From: Fen-1364 sp049515135
GTDB taxonomy: Bacteria > Spirochaetota > Spirochaetia > SZUA-6 > Fen-1364
Assembly (NCBI GenBank): GCA_049515135.1
Contig: JBEKUJ010000002.1
Coordinates: 62,001 to 126,000 of the forward strand
DNA: 64,000 nt
Direction: 5' to 3'
The position numbers and the translations under genes were made by a program. Numbering within the stretch: the first letter of the stretch is position 1; each line of letters begins with the position of its first letter. The notes beneath the pieces were generated by a model that saw only the letters and a list, made by a program, of their open reading frames with translations, was not told the origin of the DNA and ran no database searches. Below, piece after piece: positions 26,175 through 34,097 of this stretch.

Positions 26175-26864
26175 TTACGCCACGAAGGCCCTGTCCTTCG
26201 GAGAGAGCCTGATGCCGGGTCCCATCGTGGAGGACAGGACGATGGAGTGCACGTAGTCCCCCTTGAGGTCCGACGGCCTCTTGCGCACGACTTCCTGGAT
26301 GAACGCAGTAGCGTTGGCCGCGATCTGCTCCTTGTCCATGGAGAGCTTGGCCACCGCCAGGTGGACAACTCCGCCCTTGTCCGCGCGGTATTCCACGCGG
26401 CCCTTCTTCAGCTCATCCAGGGCCTCTTTGATGTTGAAGGTGACCGTCTGGGTCTTGGGGTTGGGCATGAGCCCGCGCCGGCCCAGGATCTGTCCGAGCT
26501 TGCCCACGTCCTTCATCATGTCAGGGGTGGCAACGGCGATGTCAAAGTCCAGCCAGCCTCCCTTGATCTTCTCAATGAGGTCTGCGTCCCCCACGAACGC
26601 AGCTCCCGCCTTGCGCGCTTCCTCAGCCTTGTCCCCCTTGGCGAACACCAGGATCTTCTTCTCTTTCCCGAACATGTTCGGGAAAGCCATGACATCCCTG
26701 ATGGTGTGCTTGCTCTTGATGTTGAGCTTCATCGAGACCTCCACGGTCTCGTCGAACTTGGCGTATGCAAGCTCCTTCACCAGTTCGACCGCCTTGTCCA
26801 GGGCGTAGGTCTCTGCCCGGTTGAACTTTTCAAGCGATGCCCGGTATTTCTTTCCGTGCGCCAT
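26175..26864 (-). CDS. rplA: 50S ribosomal protein L1
   Basis: 229 residues. L1 forms the mobile stalk next to the E site and can repress rplKA translation. The start MAHGKKYRASLEKFNRAETY and the signature region GLMPNPKTQTVTFNIKEAL are present. It is 4 bases downstream of rplK. Confidence 0.97.
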   Translation of the reverse strand: MAHGKKYRASLEKFNRAETYALDKAVELVKELAYAKFDETVEVSMKLNIKSKHTIRDVMAFPNMFGKEKKILVFAKGDKAEEARKAGAAFVGDADLIEKIKGGWLDFDIAVATPDMMKDVGKLGQILGRRGLMPNPKTQTVTFNIKEALDELKKGRVEYRADKGGVVHLAVAKLSMDKEQIAANATAFIQEVVRKRPSDLKGDYVHSIVLSSTMGPGIRLSPKDRAFVA

Positions 26865-26868
26865 CTGA

Positions 26869-27300
26869 TCAACCCTCCACCGTGACGCCCATGCTGCGGG
26901 CGGTGCCGGCGATGATTTTCATGGCAGCCTCGATGTCCTTTGCCGTGAGGTCGGGCATCTTCTGCTCCGCAATAGCGCACAGCTTGTCCCTTGTCAGCGC
27001 CCCCACCTTTGTCTTGTTGGGCTCCCCGCTTCCCTTCTCCAGCCCCAGCGCCTTCTTGATGAGCACGGCCGCGGGCGGCGTCTTGGTGATGAAAGTGAAG
27101 CTCTTGTCCGTGTAGATCGTGATGACCACCGGGATCAGCACGCCCGGCTCCTGCTTCTTGGTCCTCTCGTTGAACTGCTGACAGAACTGGGCGGCCTGCA
27201 CGCCGTGAGGACCAAGGGCAGGTCCCACCGGCGGGGCCGGCGTGGCCTTTCCCGCAGGCACCTGAAGCTTGACGATTGCCTTGACTGTCTTCTTCGCCAT
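26869..27300 (-). CDS. rplK: 50S ribosomal protein L11
   Basis: 143 residues. L11 belongs to the GTPase-associated centre and is needed for the stringent response on ribosomes. It has the N-terminal PAGKATPAPPVGPALGPHGV, with the proline-rich PPVGPALG signature, and the C-terminal RNA-binding domain. Confidence 0.97.
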   Translation of the reverse strand: MAKKTVKAIVKLQVPAGKATPAPPVGPALGPHGVQAAQFCQQFNERTKKQEPGVLIPVVITIYTDKSFTFITKTPPAAVLIKKALGLEKGSGEPNKTKVGALTRDKLCAIAEQKMPDLTAKDIEAAMKIIAGTARSMGVTVEG

Positions 27301-27422
27301 ACTCTATCTCTCCTCCGTGGTGCTATCGCCCCCTGGCGCGCGCTTCCCAGGGCAAGCGGCGCTTTCCGAGGCTCCCAACTGGTCCGCGTTCTCACGCGGC
27401 TCAAGAGGGTTCTTGAATGTGC

Positions 27423-27977
27423 TCAGATCTTCTCCACCTGGAGATAGTCGACTTCCACAGGCGTGGAGCGTCCAAATATCCCCACCATGACCCGCAACTT
27501 GCCTTTCTCGGTATTCACCTCCTCGATGTTCCCGGTGAAGGATTCAAACGGGCCATCGACAATTCGCACCATCTCCCCTACCGAGAAACTCTGGCGCGGC
27601 TTCAAGACACGGTCTGCCTTGATCTCGCCGGCTTTCTGGAGGATGCCGCGGGCTTCCTCCTGGGAAATGGGCTGGGGCTTCTGGTTGCGGCTTGACCCCA
27701 CAAACCCGGTGACGCCGGGGATCTTGCGAATCTCCTGGCAGATCTCCTTCCACCCGATATCCGGCAGGTCCATCTCAACCATGATGTAGCCGGGAAGGAA
27801 CTTCTTGGTGGACACCTTCTTGCGGCCGTCCTTGATCTCCACAACCTCTTCCGAGGGAACCTTCACGTCGAAGACATGGTCCTTGAGCGTACCCTTGTCC
27901 ACAAGCATGCGGACGTGCTTCTGCACCTTGTTCTCGTATCCAGAATATGTATGGACGACAAACCAGGCCTTCGCCAT
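27423..27977 (-). CDS. nusG: Transcription termination/antitermination factor NusG
   Basis: 184 residues from the ATG at 27977 (MAKAWFVVHTYSGYENKVQ); upstream codons overlap secE. NusG couples RNA polymerase to S10 and Rho. The NGN domain ends at FVGSSRNQKPQPIS, and the KOW motif is MVRIVDGPFESFTGNIEEV. It is the general factor; a divergent paralogue is encoded at 41437-41985. Confidence 0.97.
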   Translation of the reverse strand: MAKAWFVVHTYSGYENKVQKHVRMLVDKGTLKDHVFDVKVPSEEVVEIKDGRKKVSTKKFLPGYIMVEMDLPDIGWKEICQEIRKIPGVTGFVGSSRNQKPQPISQEEARGILQKAGEIKADRVLKPRQSFSVGEMVRIVDGPFESFTGNIEEVNTEKGKLRVMVGIFGRSTPVEVDYLQVEKI

Positions 27978-27990
27978 GCAGGTCCCTGTC

Positions 27991-28170
27991 TTAGAATATC
28001 CAGTCCACGACCTTGAACAGGATGAAGTCCACCAATCCAAGGATGGCTGCGATGATGATGACCGACACCAGCACGACCTTGGTGGAGGCCGTTGCCTCGT
28101 CCCTGCTGGGCCAGGTCACCTTTCTGAGCTCCGCGAAGCTCTCTTGAAAAAACAGGATGATCTTCTTCAT
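27991..28170 (-). CDS. secE: Protein translocase subunit SecE
   Basis: 59 residues from the ATG at 28170: MKKIILFFQESFAELRKVTW, a single membrane helix (VVLVSVIIIAAILGLVDFIL) and the end KVVDWIF. The amphipathic KVTWPSRDEA segment is the SecE signature. SecE clamps SecY in the membrane. A GGAGAAGG site precedes the start, and the gene lies between tRNA-Trp and nusG. Confidence 0.95.
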   Translation of the reverse strand: MKKIILFFQESFAELRKVTWPSRDEATASTKVVLVSVIIIAAILGLVDFILFKVVDWIF

Positions 28171-28192
28171 TCCCTTCTCCGTACAGGCCTGA

Positions 28193-28265
28193 CAGGCCAG
28201 GCAGGACTCGAACCCGCAACATCCGGTTTTGGAGACCGGCGCTCTACCATTAGAGCTACTGGCCT
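28193..28265 (-). tRNA. trnW: tRNA-Trp (anticodon CCA)
   Basis: 73 bases folding as a cloverleaf: acceptor AGGCCAG/CTGGCCT, D arm with TAGCTCTAATGGTAGAGC, anticodon loop CTCCAAA giving CCA, T arm GGGTTCGAGTCC. The 3' CCA is not encoded. It sits between rpmG and secE in the same transcription unit, so it must be cut out of the mRNA. Confidence 0.96.
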
Positions 28266-28273
28266 ATGGAAAC

Positions 28274-28450
28274 CTACTTTACCTTCGCTTCCTTGTGGAG
28301 GGTATGCTTCCTGTCCCACCGGCAGTACTTGGTGAACTCCAGCTTGCCCTGGGTGTTCTTGCGGTTTTTCGTGGTGGTATAGTTGCGTCGATCGCACTCG
28401 GTGCATTGGAGTGCGACGAGCTCGAGGTTCTTCGCTTTCCCTTTGGCCAT
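28274..28450 (-). CDS. rpmG: 50S ribosomal protein L33
   Basis: 58 residues from the ATG at 28450: MAKGKAKNLELVALQCTECD, then RRNYTTTKNRKNTQGKLEF and KYCRWDRKHTLHKE. The first cysteine pair (CTEC) is kept, but the second pair is reduced to one cysteine (YCRWD), so zinc binding is doubtful. It has its own promoter and starts the rpmG-trnW-secE-nusG unit. Confidence 0.94.
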   Translation of the reverse strand: MAKGKAKNLELVALQCTECDRRNYTTTKNRKNTQGKLEFTKYCRWDRKHTLHKEAKVK

Positions 28451-28482
28451 TCGTATCTCCCTGGAGTAGGTTGAACGACAAA

Positions 28483-28510
28483 TTTATATACACGAAGGCA
28501 TTAGTGTCAA
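28483..28510 (-). promoter_or_regulatory. Promoter upstream of rpmG
   Basis: TTGACA (28505-28510) and TATAAA (28483-28488) on the minus strand with a 16-base spacer, a near-consensus sigma70 promoter 33 bases before the rpmG start. It lies downstream of tRNA-Thr and probably drives the rpmG to rplL genes. Confidence 0.7.
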
Positions 28511-28570
28511 GTAGTCGCGGATAATCTGCCTTTCCGGAACGGCACGACCTTTTCCGCACCGCCCATGTCG

Positions 28571-28643
28571 AGCCCTCGAGCGGATTTGAACCGCTGACCC
28601 CCTCCTTACCAAGGAGGTGCTCTACCGACTGAGCTACAAGGGC
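28571..28643 (-). tRNA. trnT: tRNA-Thr (anticodon GGT)
   Basis: 73 bases: acceptor GCCCTTG/CGAGGGC, D arm TAGCTCAGTCGGTAGAGC, anticodon stem CTCCT/AGGAG with loop TGGTA giving GGT, T arm GCGGTTCAAATCCGC. CCA is not encoded. It is upstream of the rpmG promoter. Confidence 0.96.
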
Positions 28644-28830
28644 ATAGGCAGGGATGCCTACCGCGCCTCTGCGCAAGCGCATCGTCGCGGCTACGGGTCG
28701 GCGTGGCCATGGATGGCCATCCGGGCGACAGCCGGCCCAGTGACGCCGAAGGCGTCACGCAGGACGGCGAGAGCCCACGCCGACCATGCCCCTCTGACCG
28801 CGCGATCCTATCAGAGGCACCATGCGACGG
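28644..28830. other. Hairpin-rich spacer between rsmD and tRNA-Thr
   Basis: 187 bases without a gene. It holds three clear palindromes: TGCGCAAGCGCA near 28675, GGATGGCCATCC near 28711 and GTGACGCC-GAA-GGCGTCAC at 28740-28758. The GAA loop and the trailing CCATGCC recall the dispersed repeat family, but the similarity is weak. It may terminate or process the rsmD transcript. Confidence 0.45.
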
Positions 28831-29373
28831 TCAAGGCCGGTCACCACCCCCGGCCTGACGGAAGAACAGCAGGAGCGACTGCCCGTAGGTCCTGCGGTCA
28901 GCAAGCTGTAGACCCGGCCTTTCCACGGCCAGCTTCTCCGCCGTGTGCAGGTGGATGATGGCAAGCCCGTCGTGCGTCAGATGGGGATGCACCTCGTCCA
29001 GGACCTCGGACTTTGTCGCGTAATCGAAGGGCGGATCCAGGAAAATGAGGTCCCACGACCGCTTGTCATTCTTGAGAAAACGTTCTGCAGGGGCGGTCAT
29101 CAGCTCTATCGGCGTTTGCACGAAAGCCATGTTCTTCTGAATCGTCGCCCTTTTCCTGGGATCCTTCTCCACCAGGAGGACCGGCTGGGCTCCCCGGGAC
29201 GCCGCTTCCACGCCGATGACCCCTGATCCGCTGAAAAGGTCAAGGAATGACAGCCCCTGCATGTCGCCCAGGATCGAGAACAGGGACTGCCGCATCCTGT
29301 CCATTGAGGGGCGAATGACGCCGGGAGGACACAGGATGTTCCTTCCCCTGTACGCGCCTCCGGTCACCCTCAC
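28831..29373 (-). CDS. rsmD: 16S rRNA (guanine(966)-N(2))-methyltransferase RsmD
   Basis: 180 residues from the GTG at 29373, which overlaps the recG stop as GTGA; the protein then begins with the family pattern RVTGGAYRGRNI. The SAM site is FLDLFSGSGVIGVEAASRGA, and the catalytic motif is DLIFLDPPFDY (DPPF type). RsmD methylates G966 of 16S rRNA in the 30S subunit. The C-terminus is short but the domain is complete. Confidence 0.93.
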   Translation of the reverse strand: MRVTGGAYRGRNILCPPGVIRPSMDRMRQSLFSILGDMQGLSFLDLFSGSGVIGVEAASRGAQPVLLVEKDPRKRATIQKNMAFVQTPIELMTAPAERFLKNDKRSWDLIFLDPPFDYATKSEVLDEVHPHLTHDGLAIIHLHTAEKLAVERPGLQLADRRTYGQSLLLFFRQAGGGDRP

Positions 29374-31457
29374 GGCGCTGTCTCCACCACGTGGCCTTGC
29401 GGACCTCCCGCCCATGCGCCCACGCCGAGCATCCGCCCGATCACCGCGTTGTCCGGCAGAAGGAGCCCGGGATCCTCCCGGAGCACTCTGCCGGCGTCCT
29501 CCCGCGCCTGCAGCAGGAGGTGGCCGTGAACGGCCAGGTCCGCGGCCCGGAAATTGAGAAAGCCGCTCTGCCTCACACCCAGAAGCTCCCCCGGACCGCG
29601 CAGGCGCATGTCGTTTTCGGCGATCAGAAAACCGTCGGTCGTCTCCTTCATGATCTTCAGCCGCTCGATGCCGTCAGAGGTGAGCTTCTTCCCGTAGACC
29701 AGGAAAGCATAGGATTGCCTACCTCCCCGCCCCACCCGGCCGCGCAGCTGGTGCAGAGTGGAAAGACCGAAGCGCTCAGCATGCTCCACGACCATGCAGG
29801 TGGCATTGGGAATGTCCACGCCGACCTCGACGACGCTTGTAGCCACGAGGATGGAGATGCTGCCGGCCGCAAAGGCGGCCATCGTCCTCTCCATTTCCTC
29901 TTCGGCGACTTTCGAGTGGACGCGGGCGATGGGAACGCCCGGGTACACGACGTTAGAGAGCCGCTGGAACGCCGATTCCGCGTCCTTCACGGCCAGGGAT
30001 TCCGATTCCCCGATGAGGGGGTACACGAAATACGCCTGCCTGCCCTTCTCAAGCTCACCGAGCACCCAGCGGTACACTTTCTCCTCGTTTCCTTCCCGCG
30101 CCAGGTGCGTGACCACAGGATGGCGTCCGGGCGGCATGGTGCGAATGGTGGACGCATCGAGGTCTCCGAATGCCGTGAGGGCAAGTGTGCGGGGAATTGG
30201 CGTGGCCGTCATGAGGAGGAGGTCCGGAGATTCTCCCTTTTCCGTCAGGGCCTGGCGCTGCAGCACGCCGAACTTGTGCTGTTCGTCGATGACCACCAGC
30301 CCGAGGTCACGGTAGACAACCTCCCTGGAGAAAAGCGCATGCGTTCCGAACAGGATGTCGACCCCGCCCGCTGCCAACGCCTTCAGCAACAAGGCGCGGG
30401 ACTCCCCTGTCACGGTGCCTGACAGGAACGCAATCCTCACGCCAAGGGGCTCGACGAGCCGCGCGGCGCTTTCCGCGTGCTGACGGGCCAGGAGCTCTGT
30501 TGGCGCAACAAAGGCAACCTGCTCCCCCGAGCCGACGACAAGGAGCGCGGACAGCACGGCCACAAGGGTCTTGCCGCAGCCAACGTCGCCTTGCAGGAGC
30601 CTCGCCATGGGAACAGCCCGGAAAAGGTCCGCCTCGATCTCGGCGACAACAGCCTGCTGGTCTCCGGTGAGGCTGAACGGAAGCCGGGCCAGGAGCCTGT
30701 CCCGCAGGTCAGTATCCGCTGATCGCTTGCGGTGTCGGGGGACAGCAAGCGACCCGGCCCGGCGCAGCACACCCATCTGAAAGTAGAACAGCTCCTCATA
30801 CGCCAGTGCGGCGCGGCAGCTTTCCGCTTGGGCTGAGCTGGAAGGAAAGTGCGCCCCGCGCAGCGCTTCGCGTGAGGGAGGCAGCCCGCGGGCCCGAGTC
30901 AGCGCTTCGGGAAGCCCCGGCTCGATCTGGGACAGGACCGCATCAAGGGCGCTGCGGACTATCTTTCTCAGATTCGCCTGTGTCATACCCTCGGTCAGGG
31001 GGTACACGGGCAGTATTCTGCCAAAAGAAGCCGGGGCGTCGCTCCAGGGCTCAAGCTCGAAATCCGCGCAGGATAGCTCCCCCGCCCGCAGCTGGAAATG
31101 CCCCCAGATGAAAAACTTCCTGCCTGGCGTGAGGACGGAACGAAGAAAGGGCCTGCCGAAACAGACCAGGCTCGCCTCGGCGCTCCCGTCGGTAACGATG
31201 GCTTTGGGGGTCCGCGCCCGGCCCCGGCCGGCCCAGCCGATGTCGGCGACGGAGTTGACGGTCGCCGCGACCGCAGCCTTTTCCAGCGACGCAGCTTTTG
31301 CCAGAGGGACGAAAGACGTCCTGTCCTCGTATCCGCGCGGCAGGAAGAGGAGCAGGTCCCGTACGCTGCCGACCCCCAGACGCTCCAGGCGCGCCGCCGC
31401 GGCCGGCCCCACCCCGCGCAGTGAAGACGTCTCCCCGGTCAGCTCCCAGAGGAACAC
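29370..31457 (-). CDS. recG: ATP-dependent DNA helicase RecG
   Basis: 695 residues from the GTG at 31457, giving MFLWELTGETSSLRGVGPAA, which matches the start of spirochaete RecG proteins. The frame is open for another 50 codons, but that part overlaps yggT and a repeat. Walker A is LLQGDVGCGKTLVA, Walker B is VIDEQHKFG (DEQH), and motif VI is QLRGRVGRG. RecG remodels stalled forks and recombination branches. A repeat hairpin takes the place of a normal ribosome-binding site. Confidence 0.95.
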   Translation of the reverse strand: MFLWELTGETSSLRGVGPAAAARLERLGVGSVRDLLLFLPRGYEDRTSFVPLAKAASLEKAAVAATVNSVADIGWAGRGRARTPKAIVTDGSAEASLVCFGRPFLRSVLTPGRKFFIWGHFQLRAGELSCADFELEPWSDAPASFGRILPVYPLTEGMTQANLRKIVRSALDAVLSQIEPGLPEALTRARGLPPSREALRGAHFPSSSAQAESCRAALAYEELFYFQMGVLRRAGSLAVPRHRKRSADTDLRDRLLARLPFSLTGDQQAVVAEIEADLFRAVPMARLLQGDVGCGKTLVAVLSALLVVGSGEQVAFVAPTELLARQHAESAARLVEPLGVRIAFLSGTVTGESRALLLKALAAGGVDILFGTHALFSREVVYRDLGLVVIDEQHKFGVLQRQALTEKGESPDLLLMTATPIPRTLALTAFGDLDASTIRTMPPGRHPVVTHLAREGNEEKVYRWVLGELEKGRQAYFVYPLIGESESLAVKDAESAFQRLSNVVYPGVPIARVHSKVAEEEMERTMAAFAAGSISILVATSVVEVGVDIPNATCMVVEHAERFGLSTLHQLRGRVGRGGRQSYAFLVYGKKLTSDGIERLKIMKETTDGFLIAENDMRLRGPGELLGVRQSGFLNFRAADLAVHGHLLLQAREDAGRVLREDPGLLLPDNAVIGRMLGVGAWAGGPQGHVVETAP

Positions 31458-31459
31458 CG

Positions 31460-31520
31460 CTAGGCTGGACCGCGCGAAGCGCGGTTTCCGGTAGACGCGT
31501 CTGCCGGCATCAATTGTGCC
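31460..31520 (+). repeat. Dispersed palindromic repeat, copy B
   Basis: CTAGGC, hairpin ACCGCGC-GAA-GCGCGGT (31469-31485), TTCCGGTAGACGCGT, CGGCAT, then TTGTGCC. The hairpin ends about 12 bases before the recG start codon on the minus strand, in the 79-base gap after yggT. Confidence 0.72.
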
Positions 31521-31536
31521 TTCACCCTGCGGGCCG

Positions 31537-32121
31537 CTAGAACGGCAGCAGCGAAAGGCCGTACACGATCTGCCGCACCAGAAACTCACCGAGGAGCCAG
31601 GCGACAAAAAGGAGCCCGACGGTCACAAGGAGCTGCTGCACGTATCCAGCTCTGCTTCCCAGCCGGAGCACCCGGGTCACCCATGCCACGACAGGCTGAA
31701 TGATGAGGTCCACGACCCTCCAGATCCCCGCTCCCGCTGAGCTGCGAAACGCAAGCGGAATGGTGCGAAGAAGGCCCACGATGAGAAACAGGAGCAGGAG
31801 GAAGCGCGCCCCGGACCACGCTGCCGCGAACGCGGAAGCCAGGAAGAAGCCCACGGTGATTCGCCCCCAGTTCACCAGCTGGCCGATGAGGTCAGCGGCA
31901 AGCACGAGGACCAGCACGGCGGCAATGGGGCTGAAATCGAACATTCCGCCGCGAAGAAACCGGATGCGGCGGAAGAGATCGAGATACGGGTCCGTGATGG
32001 CGCGCAGGATCTCCCACGCCCTGCCCAGCGCCTGCGGCGCAAACCAGCCAAGGACAATGCGCACCGAGAGCACCAGGACATAGACGATGATGACCGCATA
32101 CACGATCTGCAGAACTTGCAC
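31537..32121 (-). CDS. YggT family membrane protein
   Basis: 194 residues with two copies of the YggT membrane unit: residues ~1-95 (VLVLSVRIVLGWFAP ... ITDPYLDLFRRI) and ~100-190 (a shorter second half ending LVRQIVYGLSLLPF). YggT proteins are conserved small membrane proteins linked in some bacteria to osmotic tolerance and cell-division or envelope functions; no enzyme activity is known. It lies 9 bases after the PHP gene and before recG in one operon. Confidence 0.8.
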   Translation of the reverse strand: MQVLQIVYAVIIVYVLVLSVRIVLGWFAPQALGRAWEILRAITDPYLDLFRRIRFLRGGMFDFSPIAAVLVLVLAADLIGQLVNWGRITVGFFLASAFAAAWSGARFLLLLFLIVGLLRTIPLAFRSSAGAGIWRVVDLIIQPVVAWVTRVLRLGSRAGYVQQLLVTVGLLFVAWLLGEFLVRQIVYGLSLLPF

Positions 32122-32130
32122 GGGCGCCTC

Positions 32131-32796
32131 CTAGGTGAAGAACGTTGAAGGGACCAGCTTCTCCACGAGGGAGATCATGGTCTTGTTGATCCTGTCCAGC
32201 TCGTCCGCCGTGAGCCCCGACCCGAACGCAACCCGCTCCCGCCAGTCCGGACTCATCAGGTCTCCGGGCGCATGCGCGTCCGAATCCAGCACAAGAGGGG
32301 CGCCTACCTCACGGGCAAGGCTCACCACCCTGCCGTTGCCCATGCCGTGGGACAGACGCGCAGTGACCTCAAGGTGCACGCCGTTGCCGGCCGCCATGCG
32401 GACTTCCTCCTCGGAGATGAGCCCGGGGTGAGCAAGGATGTCCGCGCCCGCCTCGATGCCGGCCCTGTTTGTGCCCAGGGCCACAGGCTCGCAGATCGTC
32501 TCCCCGTGCACGATGACCAGCCGCGCCCCGAGCTGCCGGGCCCGCTTGACCAGCCCGCTGATCTGGCCGGGCGGCACATGCGTGAGCTCGACGCCGGGGA
32601 TGATGCGGATCTTGGTGAACGGCTGCGTCTCCCGCGCAAAGCGCACAAGCGCCGAGATGATGTCGTCGAGATTGGAGGCATCCGCGTGATCGGAGATCCC
32701 GATTGCGCGGTAGCCGGCGTTCTCCGCCCGGCGCACAAGCTCTGCGGGGCCCAGCTCTCCGTCGCTGAGAAACGTGTGCGTGTGCAGGTCGATCAT
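32131..32796 (-). CDS. PHP-domain phosphoesterase, histidinol-phosphatase-like
   Basis: 221 residues beginning MIDLHTHTFLSDGEL. The metal-binding residues of the PHP fold are visible: HTHT near the start, SDHAD, GVELTH, VHGE, AHPGL and SDAHAPGD. It is a stand-alone enzyme, not a polymerase domain. Its start overlaps the hom stop as ATGA, but the substrate cannot be told; histidinol phosphate or another small phosphoester is possible. Confidence 0.8.
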   Translation of the reverse strand: MIDLHTHTFLSDGELGPAELVRRAENAGYRAIGISDHADASNLDDIISALVRFARETQPFTKIRIIPGVELTHVPPGQISGLVKRARQLGARLVIVHGETICEPVALGTNRAGIEAGADILAHPGLISEEEVRMAAGNGVHLEVTARLSHGMGNGRVVSLAREVGAPLVLDSDAHAPGDLMSPDWRERVAFGSGLTADELDRINKTMISLVEKLVPSTFFT

Positions 32797-34097
32797 CCCT
32801 GCCCTCCCCCTTCGGGTCCTGCCAGGACCCGGAAGTAATGCGACTGCGGGAATATCCCGTCGGAGGCGACGATCCGCGTGAACGCGCGGCGGACCTGGGC
32901 CTCCTCCGCTTCATCCACGAGGACATACAGGTCGGAGGGCTTGGACTTGTCCTCCCATTTCTGGTGCACGCTCTCGATGTTGATCCCGTCCTCCGCGCAG
33001 ATCCCCGTGACCAGGGCCCAGATGCCCGGCCTGTTGGCGGTGACAAAATGGAAGTAATAGCGGCAGCTCATCTTCCCCACCGGGAAGGGATCAGCCTTCG
33101 GAAGCGAGGCCCGGCGCCTGGCAACATGCTTCGACAGGATGGACTTCAGCAGGTCCCCCAGATCCGAGGCAACCGAGGAGGCAGTGGGCTTCCCGCCCGC
33201 CCCCCTGCCCTCGTAGACGGAAGGGCCAAGGAAGTCCGAGTCTATCAGCACGCCGTTGAACTCATTGCGGACCGACGCCAGGGGATGGTCCTGGGGCACG
33301 AGCGCGGGGAACACTGTCACCAGGGGCTTGCCCTCGCGGAGCCTCGCCTGCGCGACGAGCTTGAATATGAATCCGCTCTGCAGGCAGAACTCGATGTCCC
33401 TGGCCGTCACATCCGTGATTCCCTCGCAGAGGATGTCATCAGGGTCGACCCAGCACCCGAAGGCCAGGCTGGCGAGGATCCCGATTTTCTGGGCGGCGTC
33501 TTTTCCCCCGATGTCCAGCGTGGGGTCCGCCTCCGCAAAGCCCTGCTTCTGCGCGAGCGCGAGCGCCTCTTCGAAGGAAAGCTTGTCCTCCGTCATTCGC
33601 GTCAGGATGTAGTTGGTGGTGCCGTTGACGATCCCGATGATGCTCCTGACCCTGTTTCCCATCAGGCTTTCCCGCAGCACCTTGATGATGGGGATGCCTC
33701 CGCACACCGCCCCCTCGAACTTCAGCTCCACGCCGTTGGCGCTTGCCAGCTCGAAAAGCTCCTGTCCATGCGCGGAAATCAGCGCCTTGTTGGCGGTTAT
33801 CACGTGCTTTCCCCGGGAGATCGCTTCCCGGATGAGGGCAAGGGGGACGTCGATCCCCCCCACAAGCTCCACGATGATGGGAACAGAAGGGTCGGAAAGC
33901 ATTTCCTGCCAGCCCGTGATCACGCGGGTGCCCGGACCCACGGGGCGCGGCTTCGAAGGGTCTCGCACGCCGACATACGGAACTTCCACGCTCACGCCGA
34001 GCCTCTGAGCGAACTCCGAGGCATTGCAGGTGAGGAGATTGTAGAAGCTCTGGCCGACCGTTCCGAATCCGACGAGGCCTATCCTCACTCTTTCCAT
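32793..34097 (-). CDS. hom: Homoserine dehydrogenase
   Basis: 434 residues. The enzyme reduces aspartate semialdehyde to homoserine for threonine and methionine synthesis. An NAD(P)-binding loop (GLVGFGTVGQSF) opens the protein. The catalytic domain has the signature ALAQKQGFAEADPTLDIGGKDAAQK, and a C-terminal ACT domain (FVTANRPGIWALVTGICAEDGINI) suggests feedback control by threonine. It overlaps dnaE by 13 bases and the PHP gene by 4. Confidence 0.95.
   Translation of the reverse strand: MERVRIGLVGFGTVGQSFYNLLTCNASEFAQRLGVSVEVPYVGVRDPSKPRPVGPGTRVITGWQEMLSDPSVPIIVELVGGIDVPLALIREAISRGKHVITANKALISAHGQELFELASANGVELKFEGAVCGGIPIIKVLRESLMGNRVRSIIGIVNGTTNYILTRMTEDKLSFEEALALAQKQGFAEADPTLDIGGKDAAQKIGILASLAFGCWVDPDDILCEGITDVTARDIEFCLQSGFIFKLVAQARLREGKPLVTVFPALVPQDHPLASVRNEFNGVLIDSDFLGPSVYEGRGAGGKPTASSVASDLGDLLKSILSKHVARRRASLPKADPFPVGKMSCRYYFHFVTANRPGIWALVTGICAEDGINIESVHQKWEDKSKPSDLYVLVDEAEEAQVRRAFTRIVASDGIFPQSHYFRVLAGPEGGGQG

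Noticed and set aside
31458..31607. A longer RecG start
   Set aside because: The extra 50 codons overlap yggT and read through the repeat; the GTG at 31457 gives MFLWEL as in related RecG proteins.
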